Positions 47,038 through 55,630 of a stretch of DNA of 64,000 nt are shown here, in pieces; positions within the stretch are counted from its first letter, which is position 1; each line of letters starts with the position of its first letter. Location: positions 5,270,001 to 5,334,000 of the forward strand of contig CAVUHL010000003.1 of assembly GCA_963741305.1 (NCBI GenBank), given 5' to 3'. The translations under genes were made by a program, and so were the position numbers. The notes below the pieces were generated by a model. That model was not told where the DNA came from and searched no databases. It saw nothing but the letters and a program-made list of their open reading frames with translations. Origin of the DNA: DATMER01 sp963741305. GTDB lineage: Bacteria; Acidobacteriota; Thermoanaerobaculia; Multivoradales; UBA5704.

Positions 47038-47454
47038 TCAGCGCTGGTTTGCCGTGAGGCCCGCGCGGCGGAAGCCGGCGGCATTGACTGATTGGAGCAC
47101 CCAGCGCACCTCCGCGTAGCGGACGTGCCGGTCCCCCTTCACGATCACTGGGCGGTTGGGGGTGAGGCTCCAAATTTCCCCCAATACCCTGTGCAGCTCG
47201 GACTGCTCCACCGGCTTGCCATCCACGGTCAGGCTGCCGTCGGCCAGGATCTCCACGGGGAGCTGCGGCTCCTCCAGCGCGAGAACGCCGGGAGTGGAAG
47301 CCTCGGTATTTTTGACGGCGGGCGACGCGGTGGCCTTCACCATCGGGAAGACCACCAGCAGGATGATCACCAGCACCAAGCCGACGTCGATCAACGGCAT
47401 CAGGTTGATCTCGGCCTGGATGAGGTCGTGCTTGGGTTGGTGCTGATACCGCAT
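47038..47454 (-). CDS. ExbD/TolR-type protein
   Basis: The protein has 138 residues. A single N-terminal helix follows the family motif INLMPLIDVGLVLVIILLVVF with the essential Asp in PLIDVGLVL. The periplasmic part ends with VIVKGDRHVRYAEV. It would form the proton-driven motor with an ExbB/TolQ partner. It is 17 kb from the only such gene in view (28501-29190). It is the last gene of the ADOP-M20-LDT run, 9 bases after the L,D-transpeptidase gene. Confidence 0.88.
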   Translation of the reverse strand: MRYQHQPKHDLIQAEINLMPLIDVGLVLVIILLVVFPMVKATASPAVKNTEASTPGVLALEEPQLPVEILADGSLTVDGKPVEQSELHRVLGEIWSLTPNRPVIVKGDRHVRYAEVRWVLQSVNAAGFRRAGLTANQR

Positions 47455-47463
47455 GCCTGGGTC

Positions 47464-48177
47464 CTAGTTTACGCCTGAAAGGAGAGCCGGCGCAGGAGCC
47501 TTCTCATCTTTGCAGCCATAGACCAGAACCGGCGTGCCCACCGGAATCATCCCGGGCAGGCGGTGCGAGGCAAACATCGGGATGCGGATACAGCCATGGC
47601 TCGCCGGGTAGGGCGGCACGTCTTCGCTGCCGTGGATCGCGATGCCCCCGACGATATACAGGGGGTTGTGCATCTGCCCCAGCGGGCTCGTCTTCCAGCC
47701 GGAGGCCTTGGTGTAGACCTCCAGGCGGCCGCAAGGGGTGATGGCGTGGGTCTCAGGATAGCCGTTCTCGTAGAAGCGCTTCCCGCTCCCCGAGGAGATC
47801 GGCAGGATGTTTCCCACCTTGCCCTCGGCGTCCACCAGGTAGAGGATCTGGCGGGCGAGATCGATCTCGATGTGGGGATCGCCTATCACGCGGGGCTTCG
47901 GGATGCCTTGCGACGAGTCGGTCAGGGCGTTGTACTCGGCCCGGGTGAGCGTACCCGTGGCGCGGGCTCCCTCGACCTTCTGGAAGGCGACGAGTGCGTG
48001 CCGCGAGGCCGCATCCCAGACGCCGTCGGCAGGGCCGGCCCAGTAGCCGAGCTCCGCGAGCCGCTTCTCCGCCCGCTTGATGTCTTCCTTGGTGACCGTG
48101 TATTTGGACGTCCCTGCGAGGGCACCACCTGCGCCCACCACGAGGGACAGCAACAGAATCACCGCGACCCTTCTCAT
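47464..48177 (-). CDS. L,D-transpeptidase with peptidoglycan-binding domain
   Basis: The protein has 237 residues. A signal peptide is followed by a PG-binding domain (AEKRLAELGYWAGPADGVWD) and the YkuD catalytic domain. The active site is HGSEDVPPYPASHGCIRIP, with His and Cys at the usual positions. It crosslinks peptidoglycan or attaches proteins to it, in the periplasm. It sits 12 bases after the M20 peptidase gene. Confidence 0.92.
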   Translation of the reverse strand: MRRVAVILLLSLVVGAGGALAGTSKYTVTKEDIKRAEKRLAELGYWAGPADGVWDAASRHALVAFQKVEGARATGTLTRAEYNALTDSSQGIPKPRVIGDPHIEIDLARQILYLVDAEGKVGNILPISSGSGKRFYENGYPETHAITPCGRLEVYTKASGWKTSPLGQMHNPLYIVGGIAIHGSEDVPPYPASHGCIRIPMFASHRLPGMIPVGTPVLVYGCKDEKAPAPALLSGVN

Positions 48178-48189
48178 ACAGCGCCTCCT

Positions 48190-49332
48190 TCACTCTACGT
48201 CTACGGGCTCTAGCAACAATCCCGCCAGCAGCGCCGCCCGCTCGGGCATGCGATCGATCACCACGTGCTCGTGGACCGCATGGGCGCCGTCGCCCACCGC
48301 TCCCAGGCCATCGAGCGTGGCGGCGTGCTCGCTGGTGAAGTTGCCGTCCGATCCCCCGCCGGCCGTGCCCTCCTCCAGCTCGATCCCGAGCCGGTGGGCG
48401 CAGCGCTCGGCAGCGTGCCAGAGCGCCCGGTTCCTGACGTTCGGCTCCAGCGGAAACCGGTTCATGCCCCCCGTGACCTCGAAGCTCGTGCCCGGCACGG
48501 CCGGCTGCAGGGCGCGGAGCGCGCGCTCGAAAGCCTCGCCGTCCTCCCCGCGCAGCACGCGCACGTCGATCTCGGCCCATGCCTCTGCCGCGACCACGTT
48601 GAAGGTCACCCCGCCGCCGATCATGCCAACGTTGACCGTGATACCGCGGGCCGGATCGGCCAGCTCATAGAGTGCCTGAATCATCTGGGCCAGGGCCAGA
48701 ATGGCGCTCGCTCCCTTCTCCGGGTCGAGCCCGGAGTGGGCAGCGCGCCCCCGCACCGTCGCGCGGAAGCGCCAGATCCCCTTGCGCGCGGTCTTGAGCC
48801 GCCCTTCGGGTCCCAGGGAAGGCTCCAGAACGAACACCCGCCGCACCCGCCGGGCCAGGCGGCGGATGCGGTCCGCCGACTCCAGGCTGCCGAGCTCCTC
48901 GTCCGAATTGATGAAGAAGGCCGGCGCCAGCGGCGGCTCCAGGCCCAGGTCCCGGAGGGCCCGCAGGGCGAAGATCCCCTGCACCAGGCCCGCCTTCATG
49001 TCGTAGGTTCCGGGCCCATAGAGGCGGCCGTCGCGCAGCTCGACCGGCATGCCGGTGAGGGTGCCCACCGGCCAGACCGTGTCGCAATGGCCGACGAGGA
49101 GCTGGCCCGGCTTGCGCGGGTGCGGAGGCGCGGCGAACATCTGCCCGCCGCTCGTCTTCCCACTCAGACGCCGTGGCCGGAGCCCAACATCCTGCAGCTC
49201 CGCGGCGAGACGGACGAAGAGCGGCTCCTGGGCCTCCGGCCTCCGGGATGGGGATTCCATGCGGGCCAGCTCGCCGAGCAGCGACACCATCTCGTCGCGC
49301 TGGCCGCGCAGGTGGTCGAGGATCTTCTCCAT
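48190..49332 (-). CDS. M20 family metallopeptidase (carboxypeptidase G2-like)
   Basis: The protein has 380 residues. The metal-binding His is in VGHCDTVWP, the Asp in GPGTYDMKAGL, the Glu pair in NSDEELGS, and HEHVVIDRMPE near the C-terminus. A dimerisation domain with GRAAHSGLDPEKG lies in the middle. It cleaves small peptides or N-acyl amino acids in the cytoplasm. It starts 3 bases after the ADOP permease gene. Confidence 0.9.
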   Translation of the reverse strand: MEKILDHLRGQRDEMVSLLGELARMESPSRRPEAQEPLFVRLAAELQDVGLRPRRLSGKTSGGQMFAAPPHPRKPGQLLVGHCDTVWPVGTLTGMPVELRDGRLYGPGTYDMKAGLVQGIFALRALRDLGLEPPLAPAFFINSDEELGSLESADRIRRLARRVRRVFVLEPSLGPEGRLKTARKGIWRFRATVRGRAAHSGLDPEKGASAILALAQMIQALYELADPARGITVNVGMIGGGVTFNVVAAEAWAEIDVRVLRGEDGEAFERALRALQPAVPGTSFEVTGGMNRFPLEPNVRNRALWHAAERCAHRLGIELEEGTAGGGSDGNFTSEHAATLDGLGAVGDGAHAVHEHVVIDRMPERAALLAGLLLEPVDVE

Positions 49333-49335
49333 CCT

Positions 49336-51765
49336 CTAATCGTACCGGATCGCCACCAGCGGATCGGTACGGCTGGCGCGCTGGGCGGGGACCCAGCAGG
49401 CGAGGAGCGCCACGCTGGCGAGCAGCAGGCAGACCCCCACGAAGGTCGGCGGGTCGTACGGCTTCACCCCAACCAGGATTCCGCCGAGCGCCCTCCCAAA
49501 GAAAAAGGCCGGGACCAGCCCCAGCAGCAGCCCCATGAGGAGCTGCCGCATACCCTGCCGCAGGATCAAGCCGAGCACGCTGCTCTGCCGCGCCCCGAGC
49601 GCCATGCGGATGCCGATCTCCTGCGTACGCTGCTCGACCGAGAAGGCGATAACGCCGTAGATCCCCACCGAGGCGAGCACCAGCGCGACCAGGCCGAAGA
49701 TCGCGAACAGCGTGGCGAACAGGTTCTGGAAGAAGCCCGTCTGCGCCACCACCTCGTCCATCGAGCGGATGAAGTAGATGGGCAAGTCCTTGTCCATGGC
49801 GGTCACGTGCGCCCGCACCTTTTCAGTGACCGTGAGCGGGTTCGCGTCGCGGGTGCGCACGACCAGGCTGACGAAACCCGGGCAGTCCTGCGCCAGGGGA
49901 ATGTAAAAGCCTTCCGGTTCCGAATCGAGGTCGTCGAGGCTGGCCATGCCCAGGTCCGGGACCACGCCGATCACCGAGCGCCAGGGCTCGGCCGCCGGAT
50001 CCTCGGCATCGGAGAACCGGATGCGCCGGCCGATCGGGTCCTGCCCGGGCCAGTGCTTCTCGGCAAAGCTGCGGTTGACCAGCACCACCGGCAGGCTGGC
50101 GGCGGTGTCCCTCGCGTCGATATCCCGCCCTTTGAGGATCTTGGCCCCGAAGGTCTCGATGAACCCGGAGGAGATCCAGGCCATGTGCGCCCGCGGCTGG
50201 TCCTCCTCCTTGGGATAGGTGGCTCCTTCCAGTGCGAAGCGCGGAGTCCCGGTCCCCGCCGAGGGCAGGTAGGTGCTGGCCGCGGCCGAAACCACGGCAG
50301 GGTCCTCCCGCAGGCGGGTCAGCAGCGTATCGAAGAAGCGCGCGCGCTGCGCCTTCTCCGGGTACGCCGATTCGAACAGCGCGATGCGGCTGGTGAACAG
50401 GTTCGCGGTGTCGATCTGGACCCGGTCATCCATCTTGAGCACGTTCTGGATCATCAGGCCGGCGCAGATCAGGATGACGCAGGAGATCCCCACCTCCGCG
50501 ACGACCACCGAGCGGGTGAAGATACCCATGCGGAGGCTGGAGGAGCCCCGGCCCTCGTCCTTGAGCACCTCGTTGACGTCGGTCCGCGAAGCCTGGTACG
50601 CGGGCACCAGGCCGGAGATCACCCCGGCGAACAGGGTCGCCCCCAGCGCGAAGAGCAGGGCCACGGGGTCGACGGCGATCTTGAGCCAGAACGGCGGCTG
50701 CGTGTCCACGATGGCCGCATTGAAGGCCTTGATCCCCACGTAGGCGAGCAGCACGCCGAGGAGGGCGCCCACCAGCGAGAGCAGCACGCTCTCGGTCAGG
50801 AGCTGGCCGATCAGGCGCCGGCGGTCGGCCCCCAGGGAGGAGCGGATGGCGATCTCCCGGGTGCGCTTCGAGGCGCGGGCCATGATCAGGCTGGCCACGT
50901 TGACGCAGGCGAGCATCAGGACGGCAAGGCAGATCACCAGCATGATCAAGATCAGGGCGCGGGGCTCTTCGCCGATGTACTCCTCGGTGTAGGGCTTGAC
51001 CACCGCGCCGCGGCCCTCGTTGGTCACGGGGAACTCCTTGGCCAGGGCCTGGGTGATCCCGCCCAGCTCGGCCCGCGCCTGCTCGATGGAGACCCCATCG
51101 CGCAGCCGGCCGAAGACCTCCAGGGTCTCCCCCCGGCCGCGCGGCGTCTTCAGCGGGTCGAGGCGCATCGGCATCCAGATCTCGTGGGAGACCGGGAAGG
51201 CGAAACCCTGCGGCATGACGCCGACGATCGTCCCCACCTGGCCGTTGACCCGGACCTTGCGGCCGACCACCTGCGGATCGCCGTTGTAGCGCGCCTGCCA
51301 GACTCCCCAGCCCAGGACCACGACCGGCTCGGCGCCCGGGGAGTCCTCGCCAGCCTGAATACCCCGGCCGATCAGCGGCCTGGCGCGCAGAAGGCCGAAG
51401 CTGTTGGCCGTCATGAAGGCCCCTTCGTACCGCTCCGGCTTCTCGTCGCCGCTCAGGTTGACGGTGCCCTCGTAGAAGCCGGCCAGATCCTCGAACGACT
51501 TCTGGCGCTTGCGGAGCTCTACGTAGTCCTGGAGGAAGACCTCCAGGCTGCGCTGGTCCTTGGACGGGTTGTTGTTCTCGATATGCAGCAGCTGCTCGGG
51601 CTCCTCGAAAGGGAGGCCGCGCAGGATGACACCGTAGACGATGCTGAACATTGCCGTCGAAAGGCCGATGCCCAAAGCGAAAGCCAGCACCGCGGCCAGG
51701 CTGAGGCCGGGGTTCTTGGCAAGCATGCGGATGCCGTAACGAAGATCGCGCGCCAGTCCTGTCAT
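49336..51765 (-). CDS. Acidobacterial duplicated orphan permease (ADOP, MacB/FtsX type)
   Basis: The protein has 809 residues. It has two MacB-type periplasmic domains and two FtsX-type permease modules, about residues 280-400 and 680-800, each with matching motifs (ASKRTREIAIRSSLGADRRR and EQRTQEIGIRMALGA). The duplicated, ATPase-less architecture defines the ADOP family, abundant in Acidobacteria. The role is not settled, export of small molecules or peptides being likely. It is the first gene of a run with the M20 peptidase, L,D-transpeptidase and ExbD-like genes. Confidence 0.92.
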   Translation of the reverse strand: MTGLARDLRYGIRMLAKNPGLSLAAVLAFALGIGLSTAMFSIVYGVILRGLPFEEPEQLLHIENNNPSKDQRSLEVFLQDYVELRKRQKSFEDLAGFYEGTVNLSGDEKPERYEGAFMTANSFGLLRARPLIGRGIQAGEDSPGAEPVVVLGWGVWQARYNGDPQVVGRKVRVNGQVGTIVGVMPQGFAFPVSHEIWMPMRLDPLKTPRGRGETLEVFGRLRDGVSIEQARAELGGITQALAKEFPVTNEGRGAVVKPYTEEYIGEEPRALILIMLVICLAVLMLACVNVASLIMARASKRTREIAIRSSLGADRRRLIGQLLTESVLLSLVGALLGVLLAYVGIKAFNAAIVDTQPPFWLKIAVDPVALLFALGATLFAGVISGLVPAYQASRTDVNEVLKDEGRGSSSLRMGIFTRSVVVAEVGISCVILICAGLMIQNVLKMDDRVQIDTANLFTSRIALFESAYPEKAQRARFFDTLLTRLREDPAVVSAAASTYLPSAGTGTPRFALEGATYPKEEDQPRAHMAWISSGFIETFGAKILKGRDIDARDTAASLPVVLVNRSFAEKHWPGQDPIGRRIRFSDAEDPAAEPWRSVIGVVPDLGMASLDDLDSEPEGFYIPLAQDCPGFVSLVVRTRDANPLTVTEKVRAHVTAMDKDLPIYFIRSMDEVVAQTGFFQNLFATLFAIFGLVALVLASVGIYGVIAFSVEQRTQEIGIRMALGARQSSVLGLILRQGMRQLLMGLLLGLVPAFFFGRALGGILVGVKPYDPPTFVGVCLLLASVALLACWVPAQRASRTDPLVAIRYD

Positions 51766-51808
51766 GGAAGACCCTCCACGGGGTCTTACGAGCCGGCGGG
51801 GAGTTTTG

Positions 51809-52684
51809 TTACACGGACGTGTCCGTGTTCCCAGCTTCCTCGAGCGGGCGCCAGGTGCTCTCGCTGTCGTCGAAGGCGGGCAGGTTCGGCATCACCCCAC
51901 GGGCGGCATTCACATGCCAGCCCCAGAGGAGCGCCCACTTCAGGTAGGTGCCGTACGCCTGGAGCATGCAGAAGACCAGGCCGTGCATGCCGTCCAGGAT
52001 GCCGAGCTGGAAGATGTAGGTGCGCAGGAAGCGCCAGAGCGAACGGCCGAAGATCTCCGCGAAGCCGGACTTGCGGCCCTCCTTCCAGTTCTGGGCCGCG
52101 CCCCAGAAGCTGTACTTCTCGATGCGGCGGGCGTACTCGTCGAACGAGTCCGTCATGTAGTGGATCATGAAATTACGCATGATCGGCGCCGGCCCGCGGG
52201 TGATCATGTCGGCGTGCACCCGGCGGTTGGGGTAGCGGGCGGTACCGCGCCGCACCAGCCGTACCACCCGGTCGTGCTGCCAGCCGGAGAAGCGGATGAC
52301 CCGGTTCATGAAGTAGACCTGCCGCTTGATCGTGTAGGCATCGTGCTGCGGCCGGGAGGCGAGGAGGTCCTCGATCTCCTTCTGGAGCGCCGGGGTGCAG
52401 CGCTCGTCGGCGTCGAAGATCAGGATCCACTCGTTCTGCACCTGGTCCATGGCCCAGTTCTTCTGCGCGGCCGAGCCGAAGTAGGTGCGCTGGTGGAAGC
52501 GGACCTTCTCGTAGCGCTGGGCGATCTCCGGCGTGCGGTCGGTCGAGAACGAGTCGACGAGCAGGATCTCGTCGCACCAGAGGAGCGACTCGATGCACCC
52601 GGCGATGTGCTTCTCCTCGTTCAGCGTGGTGAGGATCGCCGAGACCTTGGGACGGCCGGCTTGGACCTGGGCAGGCTCTGTCAT
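51809..52684 (-). CDS. Glycosyltransferase family 2 (WaaE/KdtX-like)
   Basis: The protein has 291 residues. N-terminal GT2 motifs: SAILTTLNEEKHIAGCIESL, EILLVDSFSTDRT and the metal-binding IFDADER. The C-terminal half has SFWGAAQNWKEGRKSG, a pattern seen in lipopolysaccharide-core glycosyltransferases of the WaaE type. It probably adds a sugar to a lipid-linked glycan at the cytoplasmic side. It lies 43 bases before the ADOP gene on the same strand. Confidence 0.88.
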   Translation of the reverse strand: MTEPAQVQAGRPKVSAILTTLNEEKHIAGCIESLLWCDEILLVDSFSTDRTPEIAQRYEKVRFHQRTYFGSAAQKNWAMDQVQNEWILIFDADERCTPALQKEIEDLLASRPQHDAYTIKRQVYFMNRVIRFSGWQHDRVVRLVRRGTARYPNRRVHADMITRGPAPIMRNFMIHYMTDSFDEYARRIEKYSFWGAAQNWKEGRKSGFAEIFGRSLWRFLRTYIFQLGILDGMHGLVFCMLQAYGTYLKWALLWGWHVNAARGVMPNLPAFDDSESTWRPLEEAGNTDTSV

Positions 52685-52722
52685 TCGCGGTCAAGCCTAT
52701 CACCGCTATAGAATGCCCGGCA

Positions 52723-53448
52723 GTGCGCGCCTACCTGGTGTTCCTGATCCTGTTCGGGCTGAAGACCGTCGCCCGGATCTTCTACCGCGTCGACCTGCAG
52801 TGGATCGGGGATCCGCCACCCGACCGCTGGCGGCACCACCGGATCGTCGCGCTCCTCAACCACACCAGCCTCTACGAGCCGCTCTTCCTGGGCGGGTGCC
52901 CCAACTCCTTCCTCTGGCGTCTCGCTCGGCACGGCGTGGTCCCCATCGCCGCCAAGACCGCCGACCGCGCCGTGGTCGGCAAGTTCTTCGGGCTGATCGC
53001 CCAGAACGTCATCTCCATCACCCGCGAGCGCGACGAGACCTGGGCCGAGGTGCTGCGGAAGATCGATCCGGACGCCATGGTGGCCATCCTCCCCGAGGGG
53101 CGGATGAAGCGGGCCAACGGCCTGGACTCGGGGGGGAAGCCCATGACCGTGCGCGGCGGCATCGCGGACATCCTCGAATCGATCGGCGAGGGCCGGATGC
53201 TCATCGCCTACAGCGGCGGCCTCCACCACGTCCAGGTGCCGGGAGAGAAGAACCCACGCATGTTCCAGACGGTCCGCGTGCGGACCGAGCTGGTGGACAT
53301 CGGCCCCTACCGCGAGCAGATGATGGCCGTCTACGGCTCCAAGGGGTTCAAGAAGGCCGTGGCCGAGGATCTGGAGCGCCGGCGCGACCTCCACTGCCCG
53401 GTCGAGCCGCACACGGATTCGCCGGAACGGATGCCGGAACGCGATTGA
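52723..53448 (+). CDS. PlsC-type acyltransferase-like protein
   Basis: The protein has 241 residues. The conserved NHxxxxD motif appears as NHTSLYEP, with Glu in place of Asp, and the second motif as PEGRMKR. An N-terminal hydrophobic segment anchors it to the membrane. PlsC enzymes acylate lysophosphatidate; the altered acid makes the exact activity uncertain. It is transcribed divergently from the GT2 gene and is followed closely by the site-2 protease gene. Confidence 0.72.
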   Translation: MRAYLVFLILFGLKTVARIFYRVDLQWIGDPPPDRWRHHRIVALLNHTSLYEPLFLGGCPNSFLWRLARHGVVPIAAKTADRAVVGKFFGLIAQNVISITRERDETWAEVLRKIDPDAMVAILPEGRMKRANGLDSGGKPMTVRGGIADILESIGEGRMLIAYSGGLHHVQVPGEKNPRMFQTVRVRTELVDIGPYREQMMAVYGSKGFKKAVAEDLERRRDLHCPVEPHTDSPERMPERD

Positions 53449-53460
53449 CCGGCACCCCTC

Positions 53461-54600
53461 GTGCAAGCGCATAGCCCCGTGTTCGGACGCGGCATCCATC
53501 TCTTCACCATCTTCGGATTCGCGGTCCGCCTCGACCCGAGCTGGTTCATCGTGGCCGTGCTCGCCACATCCAACCTGGCCACCCAGGCCTTCCCTCTCCA
53601 GAACCCGGGACTGTCCCGCTCCACCTACTGGGGGATGGGGGTGGCGGGCACCCTGCTCCTGTTCGCCTCGGTCGTGGTGCACGAGTTGGCCCACTCGCTG
53701 GTGGCCCGGCGCTTCGGCGTCCCCATGCGGGGCATCACGCTGTTCCTCTTCGGCGGTGTGGCCGAGATGTCGGGCGAGGTGCCCAGCCCCAAGGCGGAGT
53801 TTTGGATTGCGGTCGCCGGCCCGGCCATGAGCCTCGCGGTCGCTCTCGGCGGATGGGGGCTGCACTTGGCCGGCGACGGGATGGGGCTGCCCGAGCCCGT
53901 GCTCGGAGTGGTGACCTACCTGGCGATGATCAACTCCATGCTGGCCGCGTTCAACATGGTCCCCGCGTTCCCCCTCGACGGCGGGCGCGTCCTGCGCTCC
54001 ATCCTCTGGCATTTCAAGGGGAGCCTGCGCCGGGCCACCCGCATCAGCTCGCAGATCGGCTCCGGGTTCGGCTTCCTGCTGATCGCGGTAGGCGTGTGGT
54101 TCCTCGTCCAGGGCAACCTGAGCGGGATCTGGTTCTTCCTGCTCGGCCTGTTCCTGCGCAACGCGGCGCAGATGTCCTACCAGCAGCTCCTCCTGCGCCG
54201 TGCTTTCGAAGGCGAGCCGGTCGCCCGTTTCATGCAGACCGATCCGGTCACGGTGCCGCGCCAAGTCCCCGTCAGCGAGCTGGTCCAGGACTACATCAAC
54301 CGCCACCACTACAAGATGTACCCGGTGCTCGACGACTCCGGCCGCCTGCTCGGCTGCGTTACCGCGCGGCAGGTCAAGGAGCTGCCCCGTGACGAGTGGG
54401 AGAGCACCACGGTCGGCGCCCTGGCGAAGAACTGCAACCCGGAGAACGTGGTGCGGCCCGACACCGACGCCATGCAGGCCCTCTCCACCATGAGCCGCAC
54501 GGGCGTCTCCCGCCTCATGGTCGCCGAGGGGGATCAGCTGGTGGGAATCCTGACCCTCAAGGACCTTCTGAGGTTCGCTGGAACAGTCCTAAGCCAGTAA
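53461..54600 (+). CDS. Site-2-type membrane protease (M50) with CBS domains
   Basis: The protein has 379 residues. The zinc-binding HELAH is in SVVVHELAHSLVARRFG and the second metal ligand in AFPLDGGRVL. Six or so helices are followed by two CBS domains in the last 130 residues (ARFMQTDPVTVPRQVPVSEL and GVSRLMVAEGDQLVGILTL). It cuts within membranes, often to release regulators; CBS domains may sense adenine nucleotides. It ends directly against the convergent BrkB gene with no gap. Confidence 0.9.
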   Translation: MQAHSPVFGRGIHLFTIFGFAVRLDPSWFIVAVLATSNLATQAFPLQNPGLSRSTYWGMGVAGTLLLFASVVVHELAHSLVARRFGVPMRGITLFLFGGVAEMSGEVPSPKAEFWIAVAGPAMSLAVALGGWGLHLAGDGMGLPEPVLGVVTYLAMINSMLAAFNMVPAFPLDGGRVLRSILWHFKGSLRRATRISSQIGSGFGFLLIAVGVWFLVQGNLSGIWFFLLGLFLRNAAQMSYQQLLLRRAFEGEPVARFMQTDPVTVPRQVPVSELVQDYINRHHYKMYPVLDDSGRLLGCVTARQVKELPRDEWESTTVGALAKNCNPENVVRPDTDAMQALSTMSRTGVSRLMVAEGDQLVGILTLKDLLRFAGTVLSQ

Positions 54601-55548
54601 TCAGGTCCGGAGCCTGGGGATGGCCCGGAGCAGCCGGCGGCGGCGCTTCCGGCGCTCGTCCGGAGTCTCGTGCCCCTCTTCCATGGCCTTGAGCCGGGAG
54701 AGCTCCTTGCCGATCTCCGAGTTGACCTCGCCCCCCATCAGGATCGCGAACCCCGTGAAGTAGAACCAGGTCAGGAGCACGATGATCGCGCCCACCGACC
54801 CGTAAGCCGTACTGTAGGCGTGGAAGTAGGAGAGGTAGAGGCGCAGGCCGAACGAGGCCAGCAGCCAGAGGGCCACGGCGGTGACCGCGCCCGGAGTGCC
54901 CCACTGGCGGCTCGAGCCCTCCCCCAGGTTGGGCGCGTAGTTGTAGAGCACCTCGAAGGAGATGATCACGAACACCAGGATCAGCGGCCAACGCATCACG
55001 TGCCAGGCCACCGCCACGAACGGCCCCAGGTACTCGGCCAGCAGGCCAGCGATGGCCCCGCCGTAGAAGATGGCGCCCAGGGCGCTGATGATCAGAGCCG
55101 CGAAGACGATCGTCAGGACGAACGAGATGATCCGCCGCTTCCACCAGCGGCGCGTCTCCTTCAGGCCGCAGGCGATGTTGAGCGTCCTGCCCACGGCGAT
55201 CATGGCGTTCGAGGCGAGCCAGATCGCGGCGAACAGGCTCAGGTAGAGCTTCCACCCGCTGCGCGCCACCGTGATCTCGTTCAACGTGTGGCTGAGCAGG
55301 GCCGTCACGTCCTGGCTCGGGGAGATCCGGGCGATGTACTCGAACAGGTTCCAGCGCAGGGCCGTGCTCGCCCCGGCCACGTAGCCCAGCAGGGTGGTCA
55401 GGAACAGGAGCAGCGGGAAGACCGAGAAGAGGAAGAAGTAGGCCAGCTCGGCGCAACGCCCGAGCAGCTCGTCCTCGAAGATCTGGCGCCAGAGCCGGAC
55501 TCCCAGCTCTTTCCAGGTAAGGCCACCGCGCGTCCAGAGAGAGGTCAT
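54601..55548 (-). CDS. YihY/BrkB-family membrane protein
   Basis: The protein has 315 residues from ATG 55548. Typical YihY motifs are ELAYFFLFSVFPLLLFL near the N-terminus and YGSVGAIIVLLTWFYFTGFA near residue 240, with about six transmembrane helices. The family's role is unclear; a virulence or RNase BN label is outdated. It is convergent with the M50 protease gene. A TTG two codons upstream is a possible alternative start. Confidence 0.88.
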   Translation of the reverse strand: MTSLWTRGGLTWKELGVRLWRQIFEDELLGRCAELAYFFLFSVFPLLLFLTTLLGYVAGASTALRWNLFEYIARISPSQDVTALLSHTLNEITVARSGWKLYLSLFAAIWLASNAMIAVGRTLNIACGLKETRRWWKRRIISFVLTIVFAALIISALGAIFYGGAIAGLLAEYLGPFVAVAWHVMRWPLILVFVIISFEVLYNYAPNLGEGSSRQWGTPGAVTAVALWLLASFGLRLYLSYFHAYSTAYGSVGAIIVLLTWFYFTGFAILMGGEVNSEIGKELSRLKAMEEGHETPDERRKRRRRLLRAIPRLRT

Positions 55549-55630
55549 GGCCAAATCATGTCACCGGAGAAACTCCATCGCCTCGCCGGTGCTAGCATCA
55601 CTGCTGCAAAAGACCGGCCGGGGGAAGAGC

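Noticed and set aside
48265..52170. A 1301-codon open frame on the plus strand
   Set aside because: It runs antisense through the M20, ADOP and GT2 genes and has no domain sense.
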